Positions 12,530 to 23,800 of a DNA stretch of 64,000 nt are shown one piece after another. The stretch is from NCBI GenBank assembly GCA_039720395.1, contig CM077831.1:11423803-11487802 (forward strand). The letters are read 5' to 3'. Each line of letters opens with the position of its first letter. Within the stretch, counting starts at the first letter, position 1. Source of the stretch: Liquidambar formosana (Eukaryota; Streptophyta; Magnoliopsida; Saxifragales; Altingiaceae). Under the pieces are notes generated by a model. That model was not told the origin of the DNA, did no database searches, and saw only the letters and a list, made by a program, of their open reading frames with translations. The position numbers and the translations under genes were made by a program.

Positions 12530-13240
12530 TAAAAATTAGGGAATTTCGGTCAAAACCCCAATGTATAAGACTCTTTAAAATAGACCCCAAAACAAAATAG
12601 GTTTTGTGCAACCCCTTTGACATTGTACGGACTAAAAAACCCCTAATCATAAGCTTCCATCTATTTACAAATGTGCCATTTTACTAGTCAAACCAGAAAA
12701 ATCAGGGAATACTATTCAAAAACCAAAAAACTAGGAATTTTGTTTACCATTGTTTTCGGCGATGATATAGAAGGAAAACCCAAAGCATTTACACCTCCTA
12801 ATGATGCAAAAACTCCTTCCAAACATTTGAAGAAACAATTCTAGGGTTCCATTCTCCCTTTTCGCGCATAACAAATTGTTGTTTGAAAGCCATTTGAAGA
12901 CGTTTGGATTCTATTTGAAGACCATTCCACCATTTGTGTCATTCGAGTTCCTTTGAAGACTATTCGATTTCGTTTCAAGAAACATAATTGCGAAGAGGAG
13001 GGAGTCTAATGCTTCCATTTAATTGCGATTCATGTTTTTTTTTTTTTGGTTGGGAAGAGTAAATCGTTTTGGGTTGTTTTTGTTTTTTTCCGTTTTTGAG
13101 ATTTTAGGAAGATTGAACTATTTTGTTCAAACCCAATTGTAAATCGGTACTCTTTGCGTTTTGTTTTTTTGTTTGGGCATTTGTTTTTAGAACTTTTGAT
13201 TTTGATTTACACTTTTTATGTTTGATAGTAACAAGATACT

Positions 13241-14446
13241 TGTAATACCCCGAATATTTATTAATTTATTTTACGTGTATATTCGATGGAATTGTACAGA
13301 GAGTGATAAATTTAAATATTTTATATAGAGAATGAAGATTTGGTCAGTTGGATGTTGGGAGACATTGCATTAAATTGCTTTGGGTGGAGAAGATAATTAG
13401 GTAGTGATATATATATATATATATAACCACCTATACGGTGGATGAAAGAAAAGTCAGAGAAGATAATAAAGGAAAGATGAAAGAAGGGAAGAAAAGTCAA
13501 AAGAAAATAAAGAAGAAAAAAAAGTGGCGTGAGAAGAGAAAAAAAGGAGGAAGAAAGAAAGAAAGAAAAATGGTGGGTAGGTGTAGAAGAAAGGAAGGAG
13601 AAATAAATGAAGAAAGAGAAAAAGGAGAAAGGGACGCGAGAAAGAAGAGAGAAAGAGAGAAGGAGAGAAGAAATAAATAGAGAAGAAAGGAGGAGAGAGA
13701 GAGAGAGGTAGGGAGGAAGCCGAAAGAGGCAAAGGTGGATGAATGCTTGCAAGAGATGTGAGCTCCAATCCCACATTTGCGAGTTGGGATTTTGTATTTC
13801 TTGAGTAGATCTATGTGCCTACAGTGGTTTTTCATTTTATTCACTTATTTTGAGGTAAGGGGTTTAATTCTTGTACAGTAAATGATGATTATTTTGAAGT
13901 ATATGTTAAGATTTGATTTATGCAAAGTGATAATTATTGATGGTGATATTATTTGATGTCATGGATTATGATGGTTGATTTTATTGAGGCCAATATATTT
14001 GGGAATTGAATTATTATTGATCAGTCGATTATATTTAAGGTTTATGATTTAGAGTTCATATTATTTGATTTATATATTATTTTGAATATATAAATGCTTA
14101 CATGTGATATTTGAAACATTATTTATTGTATAGGAATTGGATTTCCTACTGGACTGTTGTTTGCTCACCCCAATATATTTTAAAGTGATCACTGTTGGAG
14201 GCACGTAATAAAATTGAGGTCGATATTTGGAGAGACTATTGTGTATATTTTTTATTTAAAGTTGACGTAATTTTATTCATTTGGTTGGCCAATGTATATT
14301 GATGATAAGTTTTGGGTTAACCATCGCTACCCGTAACTGTGCAATACTCTGCATTTTCAAAGAGAATTTATTTTTGAAAAGGTTTATTTGTACGTAGCTC
14401 ATAAAAATTGTACGTGTTTACTATATATAAATTTTGGGGTGTTACA
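13241..14446 (+). mobile_element. Gypsy-type solo LTR (TSD ATACT)
   Basis: A 1,206-bp unit runs from TGTAATACCCCGAAT to GGGGTGTTACA, with target duplications ATACT at 13236-13240 and 14447-14451. Termini of this kind are usual in Del/Tekay-type gypsy LTRs. A TA-rich, TATA-like run is at 13408-13426, followed by a purine-only stretch (about 13440-13712) that opens spurious frames on both strands. The GCTCACCCC block at 14163 favours + orientation, by recall of related LTRs. No internal region is present. Confidence 0.82.
13440..13712. repeat. Polypurine (GA-rich) stretch inside the gypsy LTR
   Basis: About 270 nt are almost purely A and G on the + strand, with very few pyrimidines. The overlapping open frames on both strands (Lys/Arg/Glu-rich or Ser/Leu/Phe-rich) are products of this composition and not genes. 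Such tracts can form triplexes in vitro; nothing here shows a role. Confidence 0.8.
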
Positions 14447-14775
14447 ATACTAGTTGTGGATTTTGCATTGTAAAATAGTAAATCATTACTACTTCATTTT
14501 ATTTTGGGTATTTTATTTTTGGAATATTAGGATATTTTATTTCGATTTCTTGATGTTAAACAGTAAATTGATACTGATTGGGGTTTCTACTTACATGTTT
14601 TGGAAATTTTTGAATGGCCGATAGTAACACGATACTAACTCACTTGATTTCGAGTATTTTGTAGTTTTGGAATTTTCATTTTATTTTGGGTATTTGTTAC
14701 TTATCGTCATGTTTTTATTTTTAGGAATACATTTGATAACCTTGATTGGGTGTTAAAATGTGTAATTTGTTTGAC

Positions 14776-15110
14776 TATGATTACCTTGGGTACATTGTTA
14801 GTGTCCTGTTTTTTGTTTGCAACAGTTACTGTTGAACATAATTTTTGCATCAGTAAACTTTTGCTATCATGGTTTTTGCATCTGACAATATGTTATTATT
14901 GTTTCACATAATATTTTGCAGTGGTATGCTCCTGCTATTATGTTTTTGTTTCCCAATAGTATTCTGTTACCGTTGAGTACAATACTTTGCATCAGTATGC
15001 CTTTGCTATCATGTTTTTTTGTTTCCAACAGTATGTTATTATTGTCACATATTATATTTGCAACATTGTGCTTTTGCTATCATGTTTTTTGTTGGCAATT
15101 GTGAGGTTGA
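14776..15110 (+). repeat. Minisatellite with 71-bp period
   Basis: Equivalent positions (GCATCAGT-like, then GCTATCATG-like) recur at 14847, 14918, 14989 and 15060, exactly 71 bp apart, with a partial unit before the first. Units differ by point changes but keep length. Open frames here (14916-15211) follow the repeat and are not considered genes. Confidence 0.8.
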
Positions 15111-15580
15111 TATCAAGCTTGGAAATGGAACAAAGGCATATCAAAGAGCTCCAAAGAACATCATTTGTAAAAAACAAAATGAAAATATGCATCAAAACTC
15201 AAAATGATTGAATCTATTCATCAGGTTTGTACAAAAAATCAACTAAAAACACACATAAAAGAAGAAAATGAAAACAAAATATGGGGATATGATTCTACGA
15301 AATGAAAAAAAAAAAAATCTGGATACTAGTTGAAAACATACTAGAACAATGAAGTTTTCGGGAAAAAAGAAGAAGAAGAAGAAGTAGGAGTTGTGTGCAA
15401 TGACAAGGTCGACGACGAAGGTTGCGATCCAAGTAACATGGCTATCATTGGATCATTTCCATTCAACTTCTACCGTCGCTAGCTTCATCGGAGACAAAAA
15501 TACAAATTTAGGGGAAGGGGAAGGAGATGTGGAAGACAATAGGAAAGAGAAAATACAAATTTGAACTCGAATGCAACACA

Positions 15581-15798
15581 CCAATTAATGTTGAGTTGAA
15601 GAGAGAAAAAGACAATCTTCCTAAGATCCCTTTCCCATGAATGGAAACCAACCCCAAACCAATTAATGCTCTGTTGAAGAGAGAGAGATAATCTTCCTAA
15701 GATTCCTCTTCCACAAATGGAAACCTCCTCCCAACCAATTAATGCTAGGTTGAAGAGGGAGAAAGACAATCTTTCTAAGGAATCTCTCCCATGAATGG
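15581..15798 (+). repeat. Minisatellite with 76-78 bp period, about 2.8 units
   Basis: The word CCAATTAATG starts units at 15581, 15659 and 15735. Each unit continues with GTTGAAGAG, AATCTT, CTAAG and ATGAATGGA-like blocks. The last unit is cut by the C tract. Confidence 0.85.
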
Positions 15799-15799
15799 A

Positions 15800-15806
15800 C
15801 CCCCCC

Positions 15807-15856
<50 letters not shown>
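15800..15856 (+). repeat. Homopolymer junction C28-A29
   Basis: About 28 C residues (15800-15827) pass directly into about 29 A residues (15828-15856). Tract lengths should be treated as approximate because homopolymers are error-prone in sequencing. Confidence 0.85.
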
Positions 15857-15858
<2 letters not shown>

Positions 15859-16069
15859 GTTACATATCTTCCATGGAATCCACCCTTCCTAAAAATTTGG
15901 TATAAACAATATTGAAAATTCAAAAAAGGGTAAAATAGGTATACGAAAATTTTTACTTACCTTATCACAAAAAAACTATTAAAAAGGGATTATAGCAATA
16001 AGAAAAACTCTTATGGTGGGGTTTTGGTTAAAAGCAGTCCCCTAATAGAGGTTATTGCTAATTTCCCCT

Positions 16070-16395
16070 AAAAATTTTTACTCTTACAACCCTTAATATA
16101 TTTTTATAGGGATAATATTTCATTAATCTAATCGTTGGATCAGGTTCTCTATTCATGCACATCATGCATGCCAAATTTCAAGTAAATCAAATATTAGGAG
16201 TTATGTCATTTATGAAGTGCTTTAAATTATAGTTTTATTTTATATAAAAAAATGTGAGTTTACAATATCGGATTTTCTTGAAATTCGGCATGCATGACCT
16301 GCATGAATAAAGAACCTAATCCAATGGTTAGATTGACAAAATATTATTCCCACAAAAAGATATTGAAGGGTGTAAGAGTAAAAAGTTTTAAACCG
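16070..16395. mobile_element. Foldback MITE, family 1, copy 1
   Basis: The left arm (TTTTTACTCTTACAACCC, then TTAATATATTTTTATAGGGA) is matched by the reverse complement of the right arm (CTTTTTACTCTTACACCC, then TTCAATATCTTTTTGTGGGA). Complementarity continues through TCTAATCGTTGGATCAGGTT to the CATGCATGCC block in the middle. The whole unit of about 325 bp therefore forms one long imperfect hairpin. It has no coding capacity. Confidence 0.75.
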
Positions 16396-16426
16396 AATGT
16401 AAACAGATCCCTCCCTTATATGTAGG

Positions 16427-16603
16427 ATGATGATCAGGTGAGCACGTATTGATATAACTTATATCAATACTCGCATTGGGAGTTGTGTACCTTATACATT
16501 AGTGGGATGTGAAGTATATTGAACCAATGTAAAGGGTACAACCCCTAATGCATGGTGCTGATATAACTTATATCAACACATACTGATGGGAACATAATTG
16601 TGT
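16427..16603 (+). mobile_element. MITE, family 2, copy 1
   Basis: The unit starts near AGGATGATGATCAGG. It contains two near-palindromic ends (TTGATATAACTTATATCAA at the left and TGATATAACTTATATCA at the right) and a middle stretch with CATTGGGAG and CCCCTAATG as opposed arms. The reverse complement of 27550-27700 aligns along its length, which identifies a repeated short element. Confidence 0.7.
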
Positions 16604-16635
16604 GTATCTATCTATATATATATATATATATGGGG
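16604..16635. repeat. TATC/TA microsatellite
   Basis: TATCTATCTA followed by about 20 bp of TA separates the family-2 MITE from the next family-1 MITE. Confidence 0.7.
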
Positions 16636-16639
16636 ATTG

Positions 16640-17030
16640 AGGAACACCTTTGTAAGATTTTTACTCTTACACTCATTAATATATTTTTGTAGGAATAATA
16701 TTTCGCCAATCTAATTATTGAATTAGATATTTTCTTTATGCACGTCACATGTTGAATTTCAAGTTAATTAATAGGCGATTATGAGTTTTGTCATCCATAA
16801 AGTACCTTAAATTATAGTTTCATTTATATAAATAAATAAATAAATGTAAGTTTATATATCAATCAAACGCTTCCCAATATCTAGTTAATTTGAAATTCTG
16901 TATACATGACCTAATCTAACATATTTGTATGAATCGAGTATTTAATCCAACGGTTGGATTGACGCAATTTGATTTCTATATGCATAAAGATATTGACGAG
17001 TGTATGAATAAAAAATCTTACATGAGGTCT
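16640..17030. mobile_element. Foldback MITE, family 1, copy 2
   Basis: Begins TTTTTACTCTTACACTC and ends with the reverse-complement arm (AAAGATATTGACGAGTGTATG followed by AATAAAAAATCTTAC). The internal order of blocks matches 16070-16395 with many substitutions and a longer centre. Two copies within 600 bp suggest local reinsertion or segmental duplication. Confidence 0.7.
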
Positions 17031-17882
17031 CAATAAATCCCTCATATATTTATATAGAGGAGGGATCCATTTACGTACACCTAATGTAAGTCCACTTCAA
17101 CGATAGATTTTGGAAAAATTTTCTTCTACATATTTGTTCAGAATGATGTTTTCTAGTTTTCTAGTGGACAACGCGACTAGTTTTAATAGAAGCTTTTTAA
17201 ATTTTTCATAAAACCTTAAAACTTGTAAACTAAGTGGGAAGTTCAGAGGACTTTATGTGGCGACAAGGCCTTTCTCTTAAAAAATTTGAGTTAATGGTAT
17301 AAATATATATAAAAAAAATATAAAAATTCCAGGGGATCGAGATGACTCCCCCCATGGCCCCTTCCCCTCACAATTTCATATAGGGTAATGCTTCTTTGCC
17401 CCACACTTTGCCTTACTATATATGTACATTTGGGAGGATAAAGTTGTTGAACCATTGATATGATTAAAGCCTAAAAATTGAAACCCTCATAAATGCACAC
17501 AGTATGACAAAGTGTAGGACAAAGTAGCATTACCCTTTCATATAGCTTCATTTTTGTCTACTATGTCTAAGATGTGTAGACAATGATAGCACAATTTTTT
17601 TTCCCCCTTTTTAATCGAAGGGTGATGAATGATCTTTGGTGAATATCAAGAGAGAATTTTTTTTTTATTTTTTTTTAGGCCGCTTAATAAATAAGATTTC
17701 AAAGGTTTATACAAATGAATGGAGATGATTTTTTTTTTTTTTTTTTTTTTTTAAATGAACATCACAGTTGAAATACACATAAGCAAATGCAAATTCAATA
17801 ATGAGTAAAACTTTAACGCCGGGCCCAAATGAAATCATTTATCTTTGATTTTTCATGTTCTTACATAATCATGTGTAACAGC
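17031..17882. other. Region upstream of the MATE gene
   Basis: No gene was seen. The DNA is AT-rich with T tracts at 17660-17676 and 17730-17751. Promoter elements of the MATE gene probably lie here but I cannot mark a TATA box or start site with confidence. Confidence 0.45.
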
Positions 17883-20800
17883 ATGGAAGAGAGGCTTCTT
17901 GGATCAGAAAGAGAAGATGGAAGTGACCTGAAAGGGAGGATTTGGGCAGAATCAAGAAAACTATGGAGGGTTGCATTTCCATCAATGTTATCTAGAGTGA
18001 CTTCATTTGGAATTTTGGTGGTGACACAGTTATTTATGGGACATATTGGTGATGTAGATCTTGCTGCTTTTGCGCTCATACAAACCATTAATGTACTCTT
18101 TGTTAATGGGATATTGGTAAGCTTTAATTTTTGCATGTCTTAAATTTTTTTACTTGTAGGATAGCTCGCTAGCTAGCCCACACACAAGTTGTTTGCAAAT
18201 GCATTATATACTAATAATATAGAAAATATCACCCATAGGCCATAGACAATTTCTGGGTATACGCTAGGATTTTATGTCTTTCAATGTTATGATTTATGAA
18301 TAACTTGAGTACGAAATTATTTTCTAGCTAGTAGGGACTATATTTGAAATATATAGGTTCAGATGACATATATTGAAATATTCAGAAGCCATTCTTTGAA
18401 TTCACATTTAAATGGGCTTTTTATTTCACCTTTTATAGTGTCCCAGACTCCCACGATAATGACATTACATGTATATAGCAACGGGAGGCGAAATAATACT
18501 TCATTTAATAGTTTAAATTAAATGACAGTATATGAAACTTGATAAAGAACTTTCATATATTTCACTCAAATAATATGATTTATAGATTAAGACATTAATT
18601 AGCTTTGCTGAAACTAAATTAATGTGAGATTAGTACGTATAACAATATTATCTACTCCTTATTAAAATCCCCAATAATTTTTCAAATATATATATATATA
18701 TATATATATATAGTGTACTTTTCAAAAATTTATACAGCTGAAAAGAAGAAAAAAAGAAAAAAATCATTTATATCTAGGAGTGCTAAAAAATATTATATAT
18801 CCAAATGAATGACTTTTGACAAGAATTCTTCGATGATTGCTTGAACCCTTTCATATTGCCTTGAAATGTCTCTTCTTCTTTCTTTCTTCATTTTTTTTTT
18901 TTTTTAATTTTATTTATTATTATGAGCAAACCCATATTCTTGATTAACCAAAAAGAACAAAGGATACAAAAGACAACCCAGGAAGAACACCTGAAAAAGA
19001 CCCTACAATATGAACCAAAAAACCCCAAACCAAAACAAAGCCAAAACACCGTTAAATAGCAAACACCCAAATAGAATACTGCCAAACACCACAAGTAACT
19101 CGCTTGCCCACACCAATAATGGCAAGACAATACCCAAAAAGAATACAACACCCAAAAGCCTAACAAGATATCCAAATTACAGAGGAAAGAGGAACGCCCT
19201 GAGCAACTCTCCGATCAAACCACCAAGGGCCAAGCACAATCGAATAAAAAATTGGGATGGAGAATGCACCTCAGTCCAACAAGCCGTAGAACAGAAACAC
19301 CAACAAAATGCAGATCTACAATAGTGATTCTTTAAGCATCCTCCCATCTTTTTTGCTCTCAATCTTCTTTTTCTACTAGCAACAATTTTGCTATTCCTAT
19401 TGTGGCGGTGCTTTTCCTTGGCTATCTCGAGAATATCATCTTCTCTCATTCCTTCAAAAAACCTATCCCAATCAACAAGTGGCTTAGAATTTTTACTCTT
19501 CTGATCCTTGCCCTTTATACGCTGCCCATTTTCAGTAATAATACTATTCTCAGGAACTAGATCTCAACACCAATAGCAATAGTATCTCCCACACGATCCC
19601 CATCACCATTTCGACTCAGGTCACATGATAACCCACCTCCATTGAAGTAGCTGCCAGAACTTTATCATGTCCATCGAACAAACTATTCAAACCATCAACA
19701 ACCATGCCGACATCTGCTTCAGATTTTTCACAAAATGAAGTTCTCACCTGATCGGACTCATGAGTAGCTAGATAACCTCCATCTCTGCTAATGTTATCTG
19801 AAATAATAAGGCCTTTATTCATGTTATGCCCCAACCCATTCAGCCCATTATCAAGTGAAACATTATTAGCAGCCACTTCCCCATATTGGACCAAGAACTG
19901 AGGCCCAAACCCAACACCATCAAACTGACCTATATTTGCCTCCAACATATTCAGCCTAACATATGAAATTTAAACGTTATTCCCTTCCCCAGGCACCTCG
20001 AGACTACAATCAATCCCACGCTGATCACTGCAACTCCTCAGCTTCCCCACCATTATCAAAAGCAATCTCCTCTCGAACACGAATCCGAAAGCACTCAGCC
20101 CCAACTTGAAGAATAACATGATGATTGATCCAATTAGAATGATCTGTAGGGATCAAGATACAACCCCTATCAAATCGGCTCTTACTATACGTATCAACAT
20201 CAATAGATATAAATTCTCCCCACAATTCCCCTATCAATCTAAAAGTATTCAAACTCCAGCCATGTAAAGGAATGCCCTCACACCTAATACATACCAATCT
20301 CTGAAGTACTAACAAGTTTCGGAGACCACTCCTCAATGGAATCAAACCGGTTGGAAAGCCAAATCATTTAATCTGCTATCATAGCTTTAAGCTCTTCCAC
20401 TGTCTCAAAAGTCAAAAGAATCATTTTACCCCCCATGAATCGAATGTCAATATCCGAAATACAATCACTGCGAAAGCCCTCCTCAATGCCTGAGACCATT
20501 TTGATATCTTTCAATCTGCCCACTGCACAGCACTTAAACCCTTCCTCCTCTACGGCATCAACATTCACTTTATAACCCTCCACACCCACATCACCTTCAC
20601 CATCCCTCTCAACCTTATATTTATTACTAACACTTCCTCCCATTGTTGCCTCAACCTTTTCATCATTTCAATAGAAGCACCAGTAACTCCATTAATCTCC
20701 CTATCTTTTTTCTCAAGCTACACTACCCCCTGCTTATGCTAGCTACCTTTAACTACATCTACATAAGACATCCCATTACCGATATTCCCATTCTTGTGTA

Positions 20801-23800
20801 CCGTCCTCTCTTCCCCTGTTTCATTGACACTTCTTTTATCCCAACCAAACTCCGCTCTTCTCACCAACAATTTACAGTTTAAGCACCATGTTCCATTGAT
20901 TCATCTAACAACAAAATAGCATCCTCTTCATTCACAAACCGAACCTTGAGTTTGTAAATTTCCTCCTTTTGTCAGGTATGAAAACGTCGACAATCTCTCC
21001 AAACCACAGAAACATATTCTTAAGCCACACCCTATTCATCTTCTCTGGTAGGTTGTCAATGAAAGGAGTAGTACATTCCTCCAATTTGTTCATAGTGACA
21101 GATCCATATCTTCATGTAGACCTAACTTTGAACCCACCACCCTTATGAAAACTTCTGTTACCCAGACCAGAAACCATCAGGACTCCCTCTCCTTTCTCCC
21201 CTCATATAGCTAGAACAGTAGAAACGCCATATACTCTACAGATTTTTCCACCGAAATCAAGGGTTATTATTTGAAATGTCATACTCATACTCAGACTAAA
21301 TTATAGAAATGCAAACTCTATATATATTGTTTTTTTCCCCCATGTGCTTTTGTAGTTCTTAGCAAAACTTTGCAATTGCCATTGTTTTTAGATGTGTAGG
21401 CTCAGAAACCTCCACGTCAAATTTGTTTTCTGTTGTAATTGCCATCATCAACAGCAGTTTTAGATTGTACTTTTTTTATTTAGTTGCAATGGAAAATTGG
21501 AAGAAGAAGAAGAAGAAGAACCAGAATAATTTTGGCTTGATATGATTTTATCTTTTCCTTTCATTTTTTTTCCTCCTCATTATTTTTTCCTTCCTTTTTT
21601 TTTCCTTGGTAGAATCTATGAACCAAATAGAGGGTTAGTAAAAGAGTAGAAGCATCATAAAGAACCCTAGCTAGCCTCAACAACAGTTGACATGCATCAT
21701 TATTTGATTTGTAAATCTCGTTATATATTAATCAAAATAGGATTTCCTATAATTAGGTTTGGTAGTTCCTTATGATATAATAATAAACCAAAAAGAAACA
21801 GCATAAAAATGAAACGAAGAGTTCTAAAACCCTTTTAAATTTGTTCTAAAGTACTTTGATTGTAATGGCGTAATGATAAGTTGTTTATTGAAATTTTAAG
21901 TACTGGTTGCCAAGTTAGATCGAATATACTGAACTATTATTACTGTCCATGCTGCAGCTAGGCATGTCCAGTGCGACTGAAACTTTATGTGGACAAGCAT
22001 TTGGAGCAAAGCAATACCACATGATGGGTATCTACTTGCAACGATCATGGATTGTTAATATTGCAACGGCAACAATCTTGGTCCTTGTCTTCATCTTCAC
22101 AACACCCATCTTCACACTACTCGGTGAGGAAGAAGACATAGCAAGAGTAGCAGGAAATATAGCTCTATGGTTCATTCCCATTCTCTACTATTATGTCTTT
22201 AGCTTGACTATTCAAATGTACTTACAAGCACAACTCAAAAACATGATCATTGCATGGCTATCTACTTGCTCGTTTCTTCTTCATGTGTTGTTGTCCTGGA
22301 TCTTCGTCATTAAACTGAACTTGGGAATTCCTGGTGCAATGGGAGCAATGATCATATCTTGTTGGTTGCTGGTTTTTGGAGAGTTCGTGTACATTTTCGG
22401 GGGTTGGTGCCCTAATACATGGAAAGGATTCAACAAAGCTGCCTTCTATGATATACTGCCTGTAGTAAAGCTCTCAATATCCTCTGGTGTGATGCTTTGG
22501 TAACTCCACTCTCCGTCATCCAATAAGTGAGATATGGTCAAATTATTTTCAAGAAATCATGCATAGGGGAGGAGAGTCAACTACACGTACGCAAATGCAA
22601 TTCATGTGAAAAATAATAACAAGCAAAAGCAAGATTAAGAAGATCAAATATGTTTAGTGATTGGATATCATTTGCATAAAGAAAATCAATTAACTCAAAT
22701 AGAGATGAGACCTAATCTTATATAGCATAAAAATCATCAATTAACTTGGGTTTCATCAAAATGATGGAATTAATAAACTGTGTGATATTTAATTTAATAT
22801 CCAACGGCGTGCACCTTAAGTGTTTAATGTTGAAAATTTTCGAATCCATCTTTAGTGCTATTTTCTATCACATTTTATACAGTTTCATTGATGGTTGACT
22901 AATAATAGTCTAATTAGCAATTTTTATCTTGCAGTTTGGAATTGTGGTACAGTTCTATTCTAGTCTTATTGGCAGGATACATGAAAAATGCAGAGATTGC
23001 CATATCTGCCTTCTCCATTTGGTAAGCTTTTTATCCCATATCTCTATTCCATATCTGTATGAAATCTGAATTCACATTCCCAAGCAATTTGCACTTAAAT
23101 CAAATCAATTCTACAGCCTAAATATCAGTACATGGGAATTTATGTTATGCATTGGCTTCCTAGGCGCCGCATGGTATGGTTTTCTTTACTAAAAACTTAG
23201 CCAATCTTTTGTCACTCGTGATGGAATTACTCCTCTGTTTTCTTAAAAATTTGGTACCTCTGATGTCTTTCCTTTTTGCTCAGTGTGCGTGTTTCAAATG
23301 AACTGGGGAGAGGAAATGCTAAAGCTGCAAAATTTTCCATCAAAGTCATCTTAAGCACTTCAGTTTGTGTGGGGGCCTTCTTTTTTATTGTGTGCTTAAT
23401 TTTCAGTAAAAACATTTCACACTTTTTTACAAGCAATGAAGAAGTTGCAGAGACTGTGTCAAGCCTCTCTATCCTACTTTCTTTCTCAATGTTGCTCAAT
23501 AGTGTACAGCCAGTTTTTACAGGCAAGTGCTTCATTCCTTTTACGTATGAAAAAATACATGATTTTCCTATCATTTACATAATTCATAAAGCAATAAAAC
23601 TTCATATGTATTGCAATCATCTTTCAATAATTTTTTTTCCCACTCTTCTAAATCATTAAATTCATGGCAGCAGGGGTGGTTATAGGTGCTGGCAGGCAAG
23701 GTGTAGTTGCACTTATTAACATTGGTTGCTATTATTTGATTGGGCTTCCAATTGGGATTGTGCTTGGATATGTAGCTCATCTACAAGTCAAGGTAAGAAT

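Larger units (their letters stand above)
12530..16085. mobile_element. Possible Mutator-like or other inverted-repeat DNA element, no transposase
   Basis: The left end (AAAAATTAGGGAATTTCGGT, followed by runs of AACCCC) resembles the reverse complement of the right end near 16085 (TTTTTAGGGGAAATTAGCAA, then AACCAAAACCCC). The arms are imperfect, so this is only a suggestion. Inside lie a gypsy LTR (13241-14446), a 71-bp minisatellite, a 76-78 bp minisatellite and a C/A homopolymer junction. No transposase domain was recognised. The target duplication could not be fixed. Confidence 0.3.
18117..21957 (+). other. MATE intron 1 (3.84 kb), enlarged by a LINE
   Basis: Donor GTAAGC at 18117 and acceptor CTGCAG ending at 21957 join VNGIL to LGMSSATE in phase 0, which matches the conserved protein. 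About 2.4 kb of the intron is an antisense LINE (18888-21290). The remainder is AT-rich, with a TA run at 18688-18713 and several microsatellite-like tracts. Confidence 0.85.

Noticed and set aside
13321..13844. Overlapping long open frames on both strands (Ser/Leu/Phe-rich and Lys/Arg/Glu-rich)
   Set aside because: They come from a polypurine stretch in a solo LTR and have no domain or coding signal.
18863..21281. TTGAAATGTC occurring near 18862 and again at 21272, as a possible LINE target duplication
   Set aside because: The second occurrence lies inside the LINE ORF1 start codon region and the first is about 20 bp away from the poly(T), so it is not at the insertion borders.
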